A stretch of DNA of 31,028 nt from Candidatus Heimdallarchaeota archaeon LC_3. GTDB taxonomy: Archaea > Asgardarchaeota > Heimdallarchaeia > Hodarchaeales > LC-3. Location of the stretch: assembly GCA_001940645.1 (NCBI GenBank), contig MDVS01000063.1, positions 1 through 31,028 on the forward strand, given 5' to 3'. Below, piece after piece: positions 1 through 8,933 of this stretch (its first letter is position 1; every line of letters begins with the position of its first letter). Made by a program: the position numbers and the translations under genes. Below the pieces are notes generated by a model, which was not told where the DNA came from, did not search any database, and saw nothing but the letters and a program-made list of their open reading frames with translations.

Positions 1-211
1 CTAATTTTTTCTTATTTCCTAATGAAATTATTGCATTGTTAAATAATTGATTTTCCCTTATTAAAACTGAAACTATTTCTACTAAAGTGATGGTTCCCGT
101 AACAAATTGTAGGTGTTTTTGATTTGAAATTATTTTCATCATTTGGAAATTATCATCTTTTGGCCTAAAAACTGATAATATAAGATTAGTATCTAAATAT
201 ACTCTTTTCAT
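1..211 (-). CDS. PIN-domain ribonuclease toxin (VapC-like), partial at window edge
   Basis: The minus-strand reading frame starts with ATG at 211 and stays open to the window edge, giving about 70 residues of an incomplete protein. The N-terminus reads MKRVYLDTNLILSVF, with the Asp-Thr-Asn that starts the PIN-domain acidic active site, followed near residue 45 by a T-x-x-L-V-E-I segment that supplies the next conserved Glu of the family. PIN toxins are metal-dependent RNases. The start codon overlaps the stop of the upstream ribbon-helix-helix gene as ATGA, the usual coupling of an antitoxin-toxin pair. The C-terminal half with the remaining acidic residues lies outside the window, so intactness cannot be judged. 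Confidence 0.75.
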   Translation of the reverse strand, partial: MKRVYLDTNLILSVFRPKDDNFQMMKIISNQKHLQFVTGTITLVEIVSVLIRENQLFNNAIISLGNKKKL

Positions 212-474
212 CGTTCGCGGCCTTCAGAAACCATTTCATTAATAGTTTTATCACCATCTAATAATGGAATAGGATCAGAATTTATTAATTCCTTCAATAG
301 TTTTTGATAAACATCAGACTCCTTATCAGGTTCACTTATAAGAGAAAGATTTTCAATTCCTTTTACAATTTGGTCTCGAAGGGCCTCAGATCTATTTTTA
401 TACAATCCTTGTTTCACAAGTAGATCAATTTTTTCAACAATTCCCTCGTCAAGGTTAATTGGAATGATTGCCAT
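208..474 (-). CDS. Ribbon-helix-helix antitoxin/repressor (VapB/CopG-like)
   Basis: An 88-residue protein. Residues 1-45 look like a MetJ/Arc/CopG ribbon-helix-helix domain: a short beta strand (IIPINLDE), a helix (IVEKIDLLVKQG) and a second helix after Y-K-N-R-S-E-A-L-R. The remaining 40 residues are acidic and would be the toxin-binding tail. It overlaps the PIN gene by 4 nt, so it is most simply the antitoxin and autorepressor of that pair. A TATA-like box lies about 25 nt upstream of the ATG, so the transcript may be leaderless. The family call is firm; the antitoxin role rests on the neighbour. Confidence 0.75.
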   Translation of the reverse strand: MAIIPINLDEGIVEKIDLLVKQGLYKNRSEALRDQIVKGIENLSLISEPDKESDVYQKLLKELINSDPIPLLDGDKTINEMVSEGRER

Positions 475-495
475 ATTTTAATGGAGTATACAAAA

Positions 496-503
496 TATAT
501 AAA
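496..503 (-). promoter_or_regulatory. TATA-like box of the antitoxin-toxin pair
   Basis: On the minus strand this reads TTTATATA. Its centre is about 25 nt upstream of the ATG at 474, the distance expected between an archaeal TATA box and the transcription start, so the mRNA probably begins at or near the start codon. There is no Shine-Dalgarno sequence in front of the ATG, which fits a leaderless message. Confidence 0.45.
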
Positions 504-670
504 CTTTCTTATATTTCTATCAAAATTATATTTTATTCTATAAATTACTTTAAAAGAGTTGTTGATTATTTAGAAGAGCGATTAAAGACTCTAGATTCGA
601 GTATACTTACTTTAAATAATTAGATATTGAAATTTACTAAAATTTTTTCAAAATTTTTCCTAATATTACC

Positions 671-706
671 AATTAGTGAGTAAAATATTTTATATGTTCA
701 CTAATT
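671..706 (+). promoter_or_regulatory. Perfect 9-bp inverted repeat flanking the TATA box of the M32 gene
   Basis: AATTAGTGA at 671-679 and its exact reverse complement TCACTAATT at 698-706 surround an 18-bp AT-only core (AAATATTTTATAT) that looks like the TATA box. The carboxypeptidase ATG is at 719. A symmetric site straddling the TATA box is typical of an archaeal repressor operator. The regulator is unknown. Confidence 0.5.
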
Positions 707-718
707 TGCTATTCTTCT

Positions 719-2203
719 ATGAATCATTATAATCAATTGTTAGAAATTTCCAATCAGTTGGGAGTTATTCAAGGAATATCATCCCAACTACAATGGGATA
801 GCATTACATATATACCAAAAAATGGTATTCAGGGTAGAGCAGATCAATTAGCATTTATGAGTAAGCTCTTCAACAAAAAATTAACTAGTTCAACTGTTGG
901 TACTCTTTTAAACAGTTTAATGAAAAAATTGGATGACTTTGACGGATTTCAACGACGAAATATTAGTGTATTTAATAAAGAATTTGAAAGAATGACCAAA
1001 GTTCCATTAGAATTGCTTTCTGAACTTCGAAAACTTACTAGTAAAGGCCAGAATACCTGGGCAAAAGCTAGAGAAAAAAAAGACTTCAAAATGCTTAAAC
1101 CAGAACTTGACGAGATAATCAAATTAAAGAAGAAAATAGCTAGTTACATAAATCCATCTGTTTCCCCTTTGGATGTGTTTATTGATCAGTTCGAACCTGG
1201 AATGAATTCATCTTTAATTACTTCTATCTTTAATAATTTCCGACCTAAGCTAATACGGCTTTTAGAAAAATGTAATAAATCGGATTTAAATAACAAAAAA
1301 ACTAAATTCAACATTACCATGCCTCGAAATGTTCAAGAGGCATTTTTAAAAGATATTGTTGCATATTTAGGATATAATTTTGATTCTGGAAGGCTAGATC
1401 AAACTGAACATCCTTTTACTATTGGTGGTAAAGGTGATGTAAGGATAACAACGAACTATAATGAAAAGAACTTTGTATCTTCACTTTTTGGAGCCATGCA
1501 CGAAGCAGGGCATGGTATTCATAACCAAAATATTCCTCAAGAAAATTATTTTATGCCCGTTAATTTATTTGGAGGTTCTGCTGGTTTTGCTGAATCTCAA
1601 TCCAGATTTTTCGAGAATATAATTGGAAAATCTCCAGAATTTTGGGATTATTATTTTCCCAGATTCCTCGAACTAACAAAAAAAGAAATAAACGAAGATG
1701 ATTTCGTAATACACATAAATCAAGTTAGGCCTTCAAAGATACGTATATTTGCAGATGAATTAACATATCAATTACACATTATGCTTCGTTATGAAATTGA
1801 AGAAGAAATTTTTAATAAAGATTTGCCAACTCATGAATTCCCCCAAATTTGGAATGAGAAGGTAGAAAAATTTCTGGGCCTTGAAATTGAAAATGATGCT
1901 GAAGGAGTCCTCCAGGATGTTCATTGGGCAGGAAATTACTTTGGTTACTTCCCAACTTACACTTTAGGAAATTTATATAATGCTCAAATATATAATACTT
2001 TGAGAAAGAAAATCGAATTTGAAGAATCATTACTAAACGGAAATATAGGAGTTGTAAAACAATGGTTAGTGGATAATGTCCATTTAAAGACTGGTTACTA
2101 TGATCCTTCAACATTCTTAGAAAAAATTACTAATGAACCATTAAATTCTGACTATTTCATTAATTATTTGACAAAGAGATATGAAAAATTGTTTCAAATA
2201 TAG
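719..2203 (+). CDS. M32-family metallocarboxypeptidase (Taq/Pfu carboxypeptidase type)
   Basis: A 494-residue cytosolic protein of the length usual for family M32 (about 490-510 residues), which removes C-terminal residues from peptides using one metal ion. The zinc motif HEAGH is at residues 261-265 and the third ligand is probably E292 in the segment A-E-S-Q-S, the counterpart of the family's HESQS motif (first residue here Ala, not His). The spacing of about 30 residues between the motifs fits the family. The N-terminal part is helix-rich with charged repeats (residues 90-140), as in other members. The ATG at 719 has no clear ribosome-binding site but lies about 31 nt from the TATA box. 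The gene stands alone, facing the DUF4037 gene tail to tail. Confidence 0.92.
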   Translation: MNHYNQLLEISNQLGVIQGISSQLQWDSITYIPKNGIQGRADQLAFMSKLFNKKLTSSTVGTLLNSLMKKLDDFDGFQRRNISVFNKEFERMTKVPLELLSELRKLTSKGQNTWAKAREKKDFKMLKPELDEIIKLKKKIASYINPSVSPLDVFIDQFEPGMNSSLITSIFNNFRPKLIRLLEKCNKSDLNNKKTKFNITMPRNVQEAFLKDIVAYLGYNFDSGRLDQTEHPFTIGGKGDVRITTNYNEKNFVSSLFGAMHEAGHGIHNQNIPQENYFMPVNLFGGSAGFAESQSRFFENIIGKSPEFWDYYFPRFLELTKKEINEDDFVIHINQVRPSKIRIFADELTYQLHIMLRYEIEEEIFNKDLPTHEFPQIWNEKVEKFLGLEIENDAEGVLQDVHWAGNYFGYFPTYTLGNLYNAQIYNTLRKKIEFEESLLNGNIGVVKQWLVDNVHLKTGYYDPSTFLEKITNEPLNSDYFINYLTKRYEKLFQI

Positions 2204-2286
2204 AATTTTAAAGATAAGAAAACATTACAAGGCTGATAAGATTATATCTAATATTCTAATTAAAAATAAACAAAGTACCAGTAGTA

Positions 2287-3384
2287 TCAAGTGATTAAGT
2301 CATCGAAAAACCCAGCAAGCTTTTTTGCTACTCCACCATTAGAAAGGATTAAAGAACTATCAACAAACTGATCTATTCCACCAAATTGTAATTCTTCTTT
2401 TGGTTTTATATCAATTTCTTCCCATAAGGCTTTGATAACAACTTCTACATTGAGTACTTTTATGTCTCTTCCATGAAATTGTTGGGGCTTAAGATTCATA
2501 CTCTTAGAGATATTCAATTTATTTTGTCTTTCTATTAATATCAAAATTGCTTCACATAGGTAGTCTTCTCGTTCTCGCCAATTAGATGTAATTAATGCTT
2601 TTTCCAGAAGATTATTTAATTCTTCGATATCGGGTAATAAACTAAATCCATGTGTCAGCCATTTTGAATATGGAGGATATTTTCTTTCAAGCAAATAAGC
2701 CATTTGAATGATCATTCTGACTAATCTTGTTGTAATTATTCTTGAACCAAGATCATCACCTTTATCTCCTGTTCTACCAATGAACGCAGATTCTTGACTA
2801 ATATAATCCCAACACCCAATTAATTTGAATCGTAAAACATCGTCAGGATAGAATTTAAGCTTTTTTCGTAATTCACTTAATTCTCCAAGATCATCTCGAA
2901 AAATTATTCCTGAAATAAATTCTAGTAATTTTTGTTCAGGTATACATAACCAATCAGTAAATTGTAAATCATGAGAAGATATTCCTAATAAATCATTCAG
3001 ATAATTGTTAAGTGAAAATATTTCTATTCTATGATTAATTTTTCCATTTTCATGCTTTTGTAATATCTGGGTTCCACTATCTTCCGGGTCAGGTGGTGTC
3101 CAATGAGTAGGAAACCCCATAAATTCTGATGGAATGTGATATGAAAAAAAATTATGTAATTCTGTTTCATATTTATTAAAATCTATATCACTAAGAAATA
3201 TTTGTAATCTAGGTCCCCAATGATGATCAGTAGAGATTTCATCATCAAAACCTAATATTTCTGAACCAGAACCTATTAATCCACAACTATAAGATAATTC
3301 AGGATAATTTTCTTTTAATAATGGATCTACAATATCAAAGTAAAATGCTTCTGCCAATTCCAGTCCTTTAATCTTCGAATTCAA
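2287..3384 (-). CDS. DUF4037 protein with nucleotidyltransferase fold
   Basis: A 365-residue protein. Residues 38-59 carry the family hallmark: G-S-G-S-E followed by F-D-D-E-I-S and then D-H-x-W-G-P-R. This resembles the G-S and paired-acid active site of the DNA polymerase beta nucleotidyltransferase superfamily. The rest is helical and includes a W-x-Y-I segment around residues 190-200. Proteins with DUF4037 are thought to transfer nucleotides or sit beside resistance-type nucleotidyltransferases, but the substrate is not known. I see no in-frame ATG that keeps the conserved N-terminal K-I-K-G-L-E-L segment; the start is TTG at 3384 with a weak ribosome site. The gene is monocistronic, convergent with the M32 gene. 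Confidence 0.8.
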   Translation of the reverse strand: MNSKIKGLELAEAFYFDIVDPLLKENYPELSYSCGLIGSGSEILGFDDEISTDHHWGPRLQIFLSDIDFNKYETELHNFFSYHIPSEFMGFPTHWTPPDPEDSGTQILQKHENGKINHRIEIFSLNNYLNDLLGISSHDLQFTDWLCIPEQKLLEFISGIIFRDDLGELSELRKKLKFYPDDVLRFKLIGCWDYISQESAFIGRTGDKGDDLGSRIITTRLVRMIIQMAYLLERKYPPYSKWLTHGFSLLPDIEELNNLLEKALITSNWREREDYLCEAILILIERQNKLNISKSMNLKPQQFHGRDIKVLNVEVVIKALWEEIDIKPKEELQFGGIDQFVDSSLILSNGGVAKKLAGFFDDLIT

Positions 3385-3647
3385 ACCTATTCACTTGAAT
3401 GTACCTTTTTAGGAAATATTGTAAAATTATTGAATTTTCATCGATTTTAAATTAGAAGAGTACAGATTTCGATCAGCCAATTACTTAAAGCAAATTAATT
3501 AAAACATATCAAGAGATAATTTCAACATTTTATTTTTATTTTAATTTTTTTTTGAGTTATATTTCATTTTTAAGTTCATTATTCTTAATAGGAAGGAATA
3601 TTAATAAAAATAGTAAGTTAAAAATTAAAATAACTGGAGATCTCAAA

Positions 3648-4223
3648 ATGATTGATGAAAATTTATTCAAAATTTCGTTCTTATTGTTATTAGTATTCTT
3701 TTATGTAGTTCGGGGATATTTTTCAAAGAAATATTTGAAAAACGAGTCAAATTTTGGTAAATTTCCAAATTTAATTAAAATACTTTTTGTTACTACAGTC
3801 GGAACAATGATACTTTTTCCTCTCATTTATATTTTCACCTCAGTATTCGACTCTTATTCACTATTAATTCCAGAAGAAATACGTATTTTGGGAATTGTTT
3901 TGTTATTTATTGTAATAGTAGGTATGTGGTGGATATTAAGGACTTTGAATATTAACTTTGATGAAGATGCTCAGAATAGGTTCGTTGTCTCATCAGGTCC
4001 ATATAAATACATTCGACATCCTATGTACCTTGTTTTTATAATCCAAGCGTTAGCTCAAGGAATTATCTCAGCAAACCTTCTCGTTTTTATAGGATTAATT
4101 TCTATCATAATATTAATAGTTTTGAGAATAAGATATGAAGAAAGGTTACTAATTCAAGAGTTTGGGGACGATTATTTGGATTATAAAAAAGAAACTAAAA
4201 GAATCTTTCCAAAGATATGGTAA
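3648..4223 (+). CDS. Isoprenylcysteine carboxyl-methyltransferase-like membrane methyltransferase
   Basis: A 191-residue protein if it starts at the ATG at 3648, which has GGAG 8 nt upstream (3636-3639); an upstream TTG at 3552 would add 32 unlikely residues. There are about four or five hydrophobic segments (residues 7-24, 43-67, 77-98, 140-162). The C-terminal half has the ICMT/PEMT signature: G-P-Y-K-Y-I-R-H-P-M-Y, then an E-E-R-L-L-x-x-E-F-G-x-x-Y-x-x-Y block near the C-terminus. These motifs bind SAM and a lipid-like substrate at the membrane. Members methylate prenylcysteine, phospholipid amines or unknown compounds, so the substrate cannot be told. The gene has no obvious operon partner. 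Confidence 0.8.
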   Translation: MIDENLFKISFLLLLVFFYVVRGYFSKKYLKNESNFGKFPNLIKILFVTTVGTMILFPLIYIFTSVFDSYSLLIPEEIRILGIVLLFIVIVGMWWILRTLNINFDEDAQNRFVVSSGPYKYIRHPMYLVFIIQALAQGIISANLLVFIGLISIIILIVLRIRYEERLLIQEFGDDYLDYKKETKRIFPKIW

Positions 4224-4503
4224 TTTCGTAAAAATTTTAATAAATTAGATTTTAGTGTATTTTGAAATTTAAGAGGTAAAATGATTCCTGAACAAGTAAT
4301 TATTTACTTTCAAACCCATTATTGTAATTACTATCTTTAACAGCCATTTAAGTATTTATCTTTAGATTTTTCATTCATACTATCTATATTGATTCAGATT
4401 TTCATTATTTTCTAATTTTTACAACAATAACGGCTTCTTCTTTTTTCTTAATAGGTAGTCTTTGTGTTTCGAATGTAGCAACCTACAATTTTAAATACTC
4501 ATA
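4224..4503. other. Intergenic region without recognised gene
   Basis: This AT-rich stretch between the ICMT-like gene and the PadR operon has no convincing reading frame on either strand and no RNA gene that I recognise. It contains several T-rich runs just after the upstream gene and near 4437-4447. The PadR promoter begins at its right end: TTAAATA at about 4491-4497. Confidence 0.5.
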
Positions 4504-4539
4504 ATTGACAGTATGAATCTATCTATAAGTCAATATACT
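4504..4539 (+). promoter_or_regulatory. Candidate PadR operator: interleaved inverted repeats before the PadR gene
   Basis: ATTGAC (4504-4509) is matched by GTCAAT (4529-4534), and AGTAT (4510-4514) is matched by ATACT (4535-4539). Both pairs are offset by exactly 25 bp, so two interleaved dyads lie between the TATA-like TTAAATA (4491-4497) and the ATG at 4544. PadR proteins commonly repress their own operon from such sites. That this is the site is inference. Confidence 0.4.
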
Positions 4540-4543
4540 TTAT

Positions 4544-4900
4544 ATGTTAAAATGGTCGAAATATTTGTCTATGGATTTGCTTCTTCAAAAATGGCAAACT
4601 GAATTCAAAAAAGGGTTTTCTAAACCTTTGATATTATTTACGTTGTCTAAAATTGAAAGAAGTTATCCTTTTCTTCTTACAAAAAAAATTATGGAGCTAA
4701 CAAAAGGCCAAATATCGATTGCTGGTTCGAATATTTATCCGATGCTTAAAGGACTAGAAGAAGAAGGCTTGATTATTAGTCAAGTTGATGAAAAAGATCG
4801 GAAATATTATGAACTTTCTAAAAATGGAAAGAAATTTTTAGCACAATTGGATATATCAATTAAAGAATTTACCGAAGTCATTTCAGATATAAGAAGTTGA
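4544..4900 (+). CDS. PadR-family winged-helix transcriptional regulator
   Basis: A 118-residue protein with the PadR winged helix. The segment L-I-L-F-T-L-S-K-I gives helix 1. G-S-N-I-Y-P-M-L-K-G-L-E-E-E-G-L-I is the recognition helix and start of the wing, and K-Y-Y-E-L-S-K-N-G-K-K the wing. The C-terminal helix is short, as in small PadR proteins. ATG at 4571 is an alternative start that would drop nine poorly conserved residues; neither has a clear ribosome site. It is the first gene of the HAAS/RDD-permease-ABC operon, 21 nt before the next gene. PadR genes are often paired with HAAS-domain and FtsX-type ABC genes, so it most likely controls this transporter. Confidence 0.88.
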   Translation: MLKWSKYLSMDLLLQKWQTEFKKGFSKPLILFTLSKIERSYPFLLTKKIMELTKGQISIAGSNIYPMLKGLEEEGLIISQVDEKDRKYYELSKNGKKFLAQLDISIKEFTEVISDIRS

Positions 4901-4921
4901 ACAAAAGGAAAATAAGAAAGT

Positions 4922-5596
4922 ATGAGAAAGAATGATTCTACTGATCCAATCGATAGGTATATCAAAGAAATAAATAAATTACTTCCTTATTCAGAAAATA
5001 AAAAAACTCCTATTTTAGAAGAATTAAAAAATGACGTTCAGGATGCAATGGGATCAGATAAACGTCCACCATCCGTTGTTTTTGGCTCACCTCACGAAGT
5101 AGCAATGAATGTGAGTATATCTCAAAATTGGGATACTCAAAAAGCAAGTTGGATGCGTCGGACATTAGCTTTCGTAATAGATTTTACTTTATTATCAGCT
5201 TTGCTATATATATTGGTAATTTATCCACTTATGGTCTCTTTTGAACGACCGATTGAGTTACCCGATAGAATAATATTCTTCACTATTTTAAACATATTCA
5301 TAGGAATTCCAGCCTTTGTTGCCCTTTTAAGCTATTTCATAGTGTTAGAAAAAATATATTCTACAACTATTGGAAAAAAGCTTTTGGGATTAATTGTGAT
5401 TGATGAAACTGGTATAAGAATAACTTGGTCACAAGGCTTAATTAGGAATATTACAAAAATACCCTTTATTGGTCAATTTTTAATTTTTGATGTTATAATT
5501 GGTATGTTTTCAGTAAAAACAAGGAAAAAAAATCTTAGAGTTCTTGATTTGGTTGCAGGAACTCAAGTAGTACAAGAAAATAAAGTAATTAATTAG
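4922..5596 (+). CDS. HAAS/DUF1700-like N-terminus plus RDD-type membrane domain
   Basis: A 224-residue protein. Residues 1-65 resemble the HAAS (DUF1700) signalling domain found beside PadR: D-x-Y-I-K-E-I-N-K-L-L-P, a short helix E-E-L-K-N-D-V-Q-D-A, then a V-V-F-G-S-P-H-E-V-A segment. From residue 78 an RDD-type domain follows with R-R-T-L-A-F-V-I-D-F at the entry to the first membrane helix, a second helix at about 112-140, and T-x-G-K-K-L-L-G-L near 155, a usual RDD motif. A third hydrophobic stretch is near 183-197. It probably works with PadR and the permease in the same operon. The gene lies 18 nt before the permease gene. Confidence 0.7.
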   Translation: MRKNDSTDPIDRYIKEINKLLPYSENKKTPILEELKNDVQDAMGSDKRPPSVVFGSPHEVAMNVSISQNWDTQKASWMRRTLAFVIDFTLLSALLYILVIYPLMVSFERPIELPDRIIFFTILNIFIGIPAFVALLSYFIVLEKIYSTTIGKKLLGLIVIDETGIRITWSQGLIRNITKIPFIGQFLIFDVIIGMFSVKTRKKNLRVLDLVAGTQVVQENKVIN

Positions 5597-5614
5597 AAAA
5601 AATATGGTGTTATC

Positions 5615-8600
5615 ATGGGATTACGATCAAGCTTCAAAACTGCACGATTAGCTTTAACACGCAGAAAAATCAAAAATATGAGTGCAATATTAGCTATAGC
5701 ACTCGGAGTGACATTAATGGTTGGTATCCAAATTACTACTGATACTTTAGAAAACTCTTTTACAACTGGATTACTTCTAAATGAAGGAGAAGTAGATATA
5801 AGAGTTAGTAATGTTACGGGTATTTATTTATCTTCTGCTGATTATCAAAATATATCTTCTCTTGTGGAAGGAGAGGAAGGTATCATGCCGGAACTCTCTA
5901 CAGTTATTCCAGCATTGATTGGATCGCAATTTGAGCCTACAGTACAAATTGCTGGTATCGATTCAGTTTATCCTGAGGTCTTTGGATCCTTTGAAAATTG
6001 GCAAAATGACGAAATATTTGATCTTAATCAGATTTTAACTGACAACACCACCATTCTGATTTCCAGCCATCTTGCTGAGGACATGGATTTGACAAAAGAC
6101 ACGAGTTTTCCGTTGAAACTCTCCACACGATTCAAACAAGAAGTCCCGATTCCATTCACAAATCAAACTACTCTGGTTGATTTCAATGTAAACTTATTTA
6201 TTCAAGGAATATACGATTCTAATCGTCCAGGCATAGGATCACAGCACCGTGGGGTTATTATGTCATTAGATGGACTCCAAGATTGGATAAAGTTAAGCGA
6301 TATGGATTTAAGTGATGATTTTGTCAATAGCTATGCAATTTCTTTTAAAAACAATCACTTCAATCAAGAAATTGATGAGAAATTCCTTCAAGAAAAGTTT
6401 GATGCACTAACTGAAGCAATTACTGTAAACAAAGGCACAGATGAAGAATACAAGCTCTATAGTATAAGTTCAACCCGATTAATCTTTTTCAGAATTATTG
6501 ATTTTATTTTTACAATATTATCCGCAATGCTTACTACATTAGGAATGATGATTGTCCTTACTGGAATATTATTAATCACTAATGTCCAACTTATGAGTGT
6601 AGAAGACAGGGAATTTCAAACTGGTGTATTACGTGCAGTTGGGGAGAATAGAAGGGGAATTTTTACATCCATTCTTATTGAAACGTCATTCCAAGGAATT
6701 TTAGGCGGAATATTAGGATTACTGGGTGGTATTGCCTTTGGACAGTTAGTTGCTCTCTACCTTGCAGATTTATTTGGAACAGGACAGTTTAGTGTTCAAC
6801 CAGTAATCCAAAATGATGTCATAATCTTTGCAGTTTTTGTAGGAGTATTGATTGGTATTATTACTGGAATTTTACCAGCATTACGAGCATCAAGGGTAAA
6901 CATCGTCGTAGCTTTACGAGGAATAAAAGTAGCCTTTGAAGAAAAATCAGGGAGAAATTTAGCTTTTATTGGTGTGATATTAAGTATAATAGGTTTATAT
7001 TTCCTACTAACAAATGGAATTATCAATGAGGACTTAGATTACATATGGGTGCAAGCAGGTTGGAACCAACTCGCTGAATGGAAAAATATCTTACTAGGTG
7101 CTGGATTTTTGTTTACTGGATTAGGTATGGTTTTATCTAAGTATATAGATCGAATTAAAGCATTTAATTTAACAGCGATTTTTCTCTGGGGAACACCCAC
7201 ATTTATGTTTGTTGTTGCATTTGATGGCTGGGTTATTGAATTTACTAATATCATGGAAGTTCTGCTCATAAGCTTAGTTGAGATAGTAATTGGTTCAGTA
7301 TTATTAGTAGGAGTGAATTTATCTCCTCTAATGCGATTTCTAAGAAGTTTTATTATTAATCTTAAGGGATTGAAAGGAGTTGGACAAATCTCTCCTGCTT
7401 TGATTTCATCACATAAGACACGTTCAACCTTAACTTTTGCAATTTTCGCAGTAGTTTTAACTTTAAATGTTGTGGTAGCATCATTAGTTGCTACAAATAT
7501 TGACAGTACTATTGGACGAGCAGAATTTGAGTCTAGAGGTATTGATTTAATGGTAACATTAAGTGTACCTGAAAATACTTCACTAACTACCTATACTGAA
7601 GAGTTATATAATTTAGATTCAAGTATCACTGATGTAATTGGTTTTCGGACATATTCACCAATAGAAAATTCTAGATTTGATCAATTTGTTGCTACAAAAG
7701 ATCCTAATTCACCGGAATTTAGTATCAATGAAGATGTTTTGCCTTTGGATTTTGGGGAAATTAAGCCCGATCAAATTCGCGGTGATTCTTTAAACGCCAA
7801 TGACGAAGATTGGCGATACGACTTCTATCTTGATGATCTACCCGATAATGTAACTGAAAAAAATTCTATCGATATCAGCAATGATGAAGCCCTTGAATTA
7901 TCTCGTCTAGCATGGGATAAATTTTTTGATCCAAGTTATACGATGACTGCATATAACATTTCATTTGGATTTGGCAACTTTGATTTTGAAGGTGGGGGTG
8001 GATTTGGCTCTGGAGGAGATATAGATGACGATCCATTAATAGAAAACGGTACAATTGTTCGCAATCCTATAGTTTTCACAGATTCGTTTATATTACCTCA
8101 TGGGATGCAAATTTGGGTACCAATGAACACCTCAGACTTAGATTTGCCAGTCTACCAAAAATTCACAGTTGGGGGGGCATTTGATAATCAAAGAGGAGGA
8201 GGATTTCCTCTAGCTGCTTCTTTTGCTGATGGTGGTTTTGGAGATGACGGATTTTCTCAATCTCTCGGAACTATATATTTTCCAGATAGGTTCTCAAATT
8301 ATACAACCTTCTTTGGTGATTTATATAGAGCTCCAAATGCTTATGATTCGTTTCTGATTAAAACTAGTCATCCTTTAGATTCTCCTGAAAATGATAAAAT
8401 AGCTCTGAGAATAGAAGAATTTACTAATACATTAGATAAAGGTTACAGGGAAATCATTGGTGATAACTTCATTGTAGCAACTGCTAAATCTTTATTTTCA
8501 AGGATAAGTGCTACAATTGAGATTTCTCAACAATTTACATCATTCCTTCAGATTTATGTTAGTTTCGGATTAGTAATTGGCGCTGTTGGGATGGCAGTCA

Positions 8601-8920
8601 TTTCAGTTAGAAATGTCGCTGAAAGACGTAGAGAAATCGGTATGATGCGAGCAATAGGTTTTCCTAGGTATCAGGTGATGTTAAGTGCTTTATTAGAACT
8701 TGTAGTTCTAGGATTGATAGGGTTAGCTATTGGTGTTGTTAATGGACTCATTATTAATATCGGATTTGCTCGTATTCAAGATGTTCCTGTGGTTATTCCG
8801 TGGGACACATTAGGAGTGTATCTATCATTTATTACGATAGTAGCACTGATAGCAGGAGCAATACCTGGTTGGGTTGCTTCACGTATACCTGCTGCAGAAG
8901 CATTGAGGTATGTAGGATAA
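5615..8920 (+). CDS. Large ABC transporter permease with two FtsX-type membrane domains
   Basis: A 1101-residue membrane protein of the MacB/LolC-like permease class. There is one N-terminal helix (about 22-45) after a basic segment, and an outside domain to about residue 285. The first FtsX block (about 290-435) includes the coupling segment R-x-F-Q-T-G-V-L-R-A-V-G-E-N. Four hydrophobic helices follow (about 447-570), then a helix near 605-628 that starts a second outside domain. The final FtsX block (about 975-1098) has R-R-R-E-I-G-M-M-R-A-I-G-F. The second outside domain holds two glycine-rich loops (near 785-800 and 850-880). Both half-permeases are thus on one chain. Such systems usually drive mechanical work or lipid/peptide export rather than simple import. 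The substrate is unknown. Confidence 0.9.
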   Translation: MGLRSSFKTARLALTRRKIKNMSAILAIALGVTLMVGIQITTDTLENSFTTGLLLNEGEVDIRVSNVTGIYLSSADYQNISSLVEGEEGIMPELSTVIPALIGSQFEPTVQIAGIDSVYPEVFGSFENWQNDEIFDLNQILTDNTTILISSHLAEDMDLTKDTSFPLKLSTRFKQEVPIPFTNQTTLVDFNVNLFIQGIYDSNRPGIGSQHRGVIMSLDGLQDWIKLSDMDLSDDFVNSYAISFKNNHFNQEIDEKFLQEKFDALTEAITVNKGTDEEYKLYSISSTRLIFFRIIDFIFTILSAMLTTLGMMIVLTGILLITNVQLMSVEDREFQTGVLRAVGENRRGIFTSILIETSFQGILGGILGLLGGIAFGQLVALYLADLFGTGQFSVQPVIQNDVIIFAVFVGVLIGIITGILPALRASRVNIVVALRGIKVAFEEKSGRNLAFIGVILSIIGLYFLLTNGIINEDLDYIWVQAGWNQLAEWKNILLGAGFLFTGLGMVLSKYIDRIKAFNLTAIFLWGTPTFMFVVAFDGWVIEFTNIMEVLLISLVEIVIGSVLLVGVNLSPLMRFLRSFIINLKGLKGVGQISPALISSHKTRSTLTFAIFAVVLTLNVVVASLVATNIDSTIGRAEFESRGIDLMVTLSVPENTSLTTYTEELYNLDSSITDVIGFRTYSPIENSRFDQFVATKDPNSPEFSINEDVLPLDFGEIKPDQIRGDSLNANDEDWRYDFYLDDLPDNVTEKNSIDISNDEALELSRLAWDKFFDPSYTMTAYNISFGFGNFDFEGGGGFGSGGDIDDDPLIENGTIVRNPIVFTDSFILPHGMQIWVPMNTSDLDLPVYQKFTVGGAFDNQRGGGFPLAASFADGGFGDDGFSQSLGTIYFPDRFSNYTTFFGDLYRAPNAYDSFLIKTSHPLDSPENDKIALRIEEFTNTLDKGYREIIGDNFIVATAKSLFSRISATIEISQQFTSFLQIYVSFGLVIGAVGMAVISVRNVAERRREIGMMRAIGFPRYQVMLSALLELVVLGLIGLAIGVVNGLIINIGFARIQDVPVVIPWDTLGVYLSFITIVALIAGAIPGWVASRIPAAEALRYVG

Positions 8921-8933
8921 AGGAGGATTGAAA

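Noticed and set aside
1812..2114. Minus-strand 100-codon frame within the carboxypeptidase gene
   Set aside because: It lies fully inside the intact M32 gene, opposite in direction, and its translation lacks any domain or coding character.
3552..3647. Upstream TTG start for the ICMT-like protein
   Set aside because: The ATG at 3648 has a well-placed GGAG and the extra 32 residues resemble spacer DNA, not a signal or helix typical of the family.
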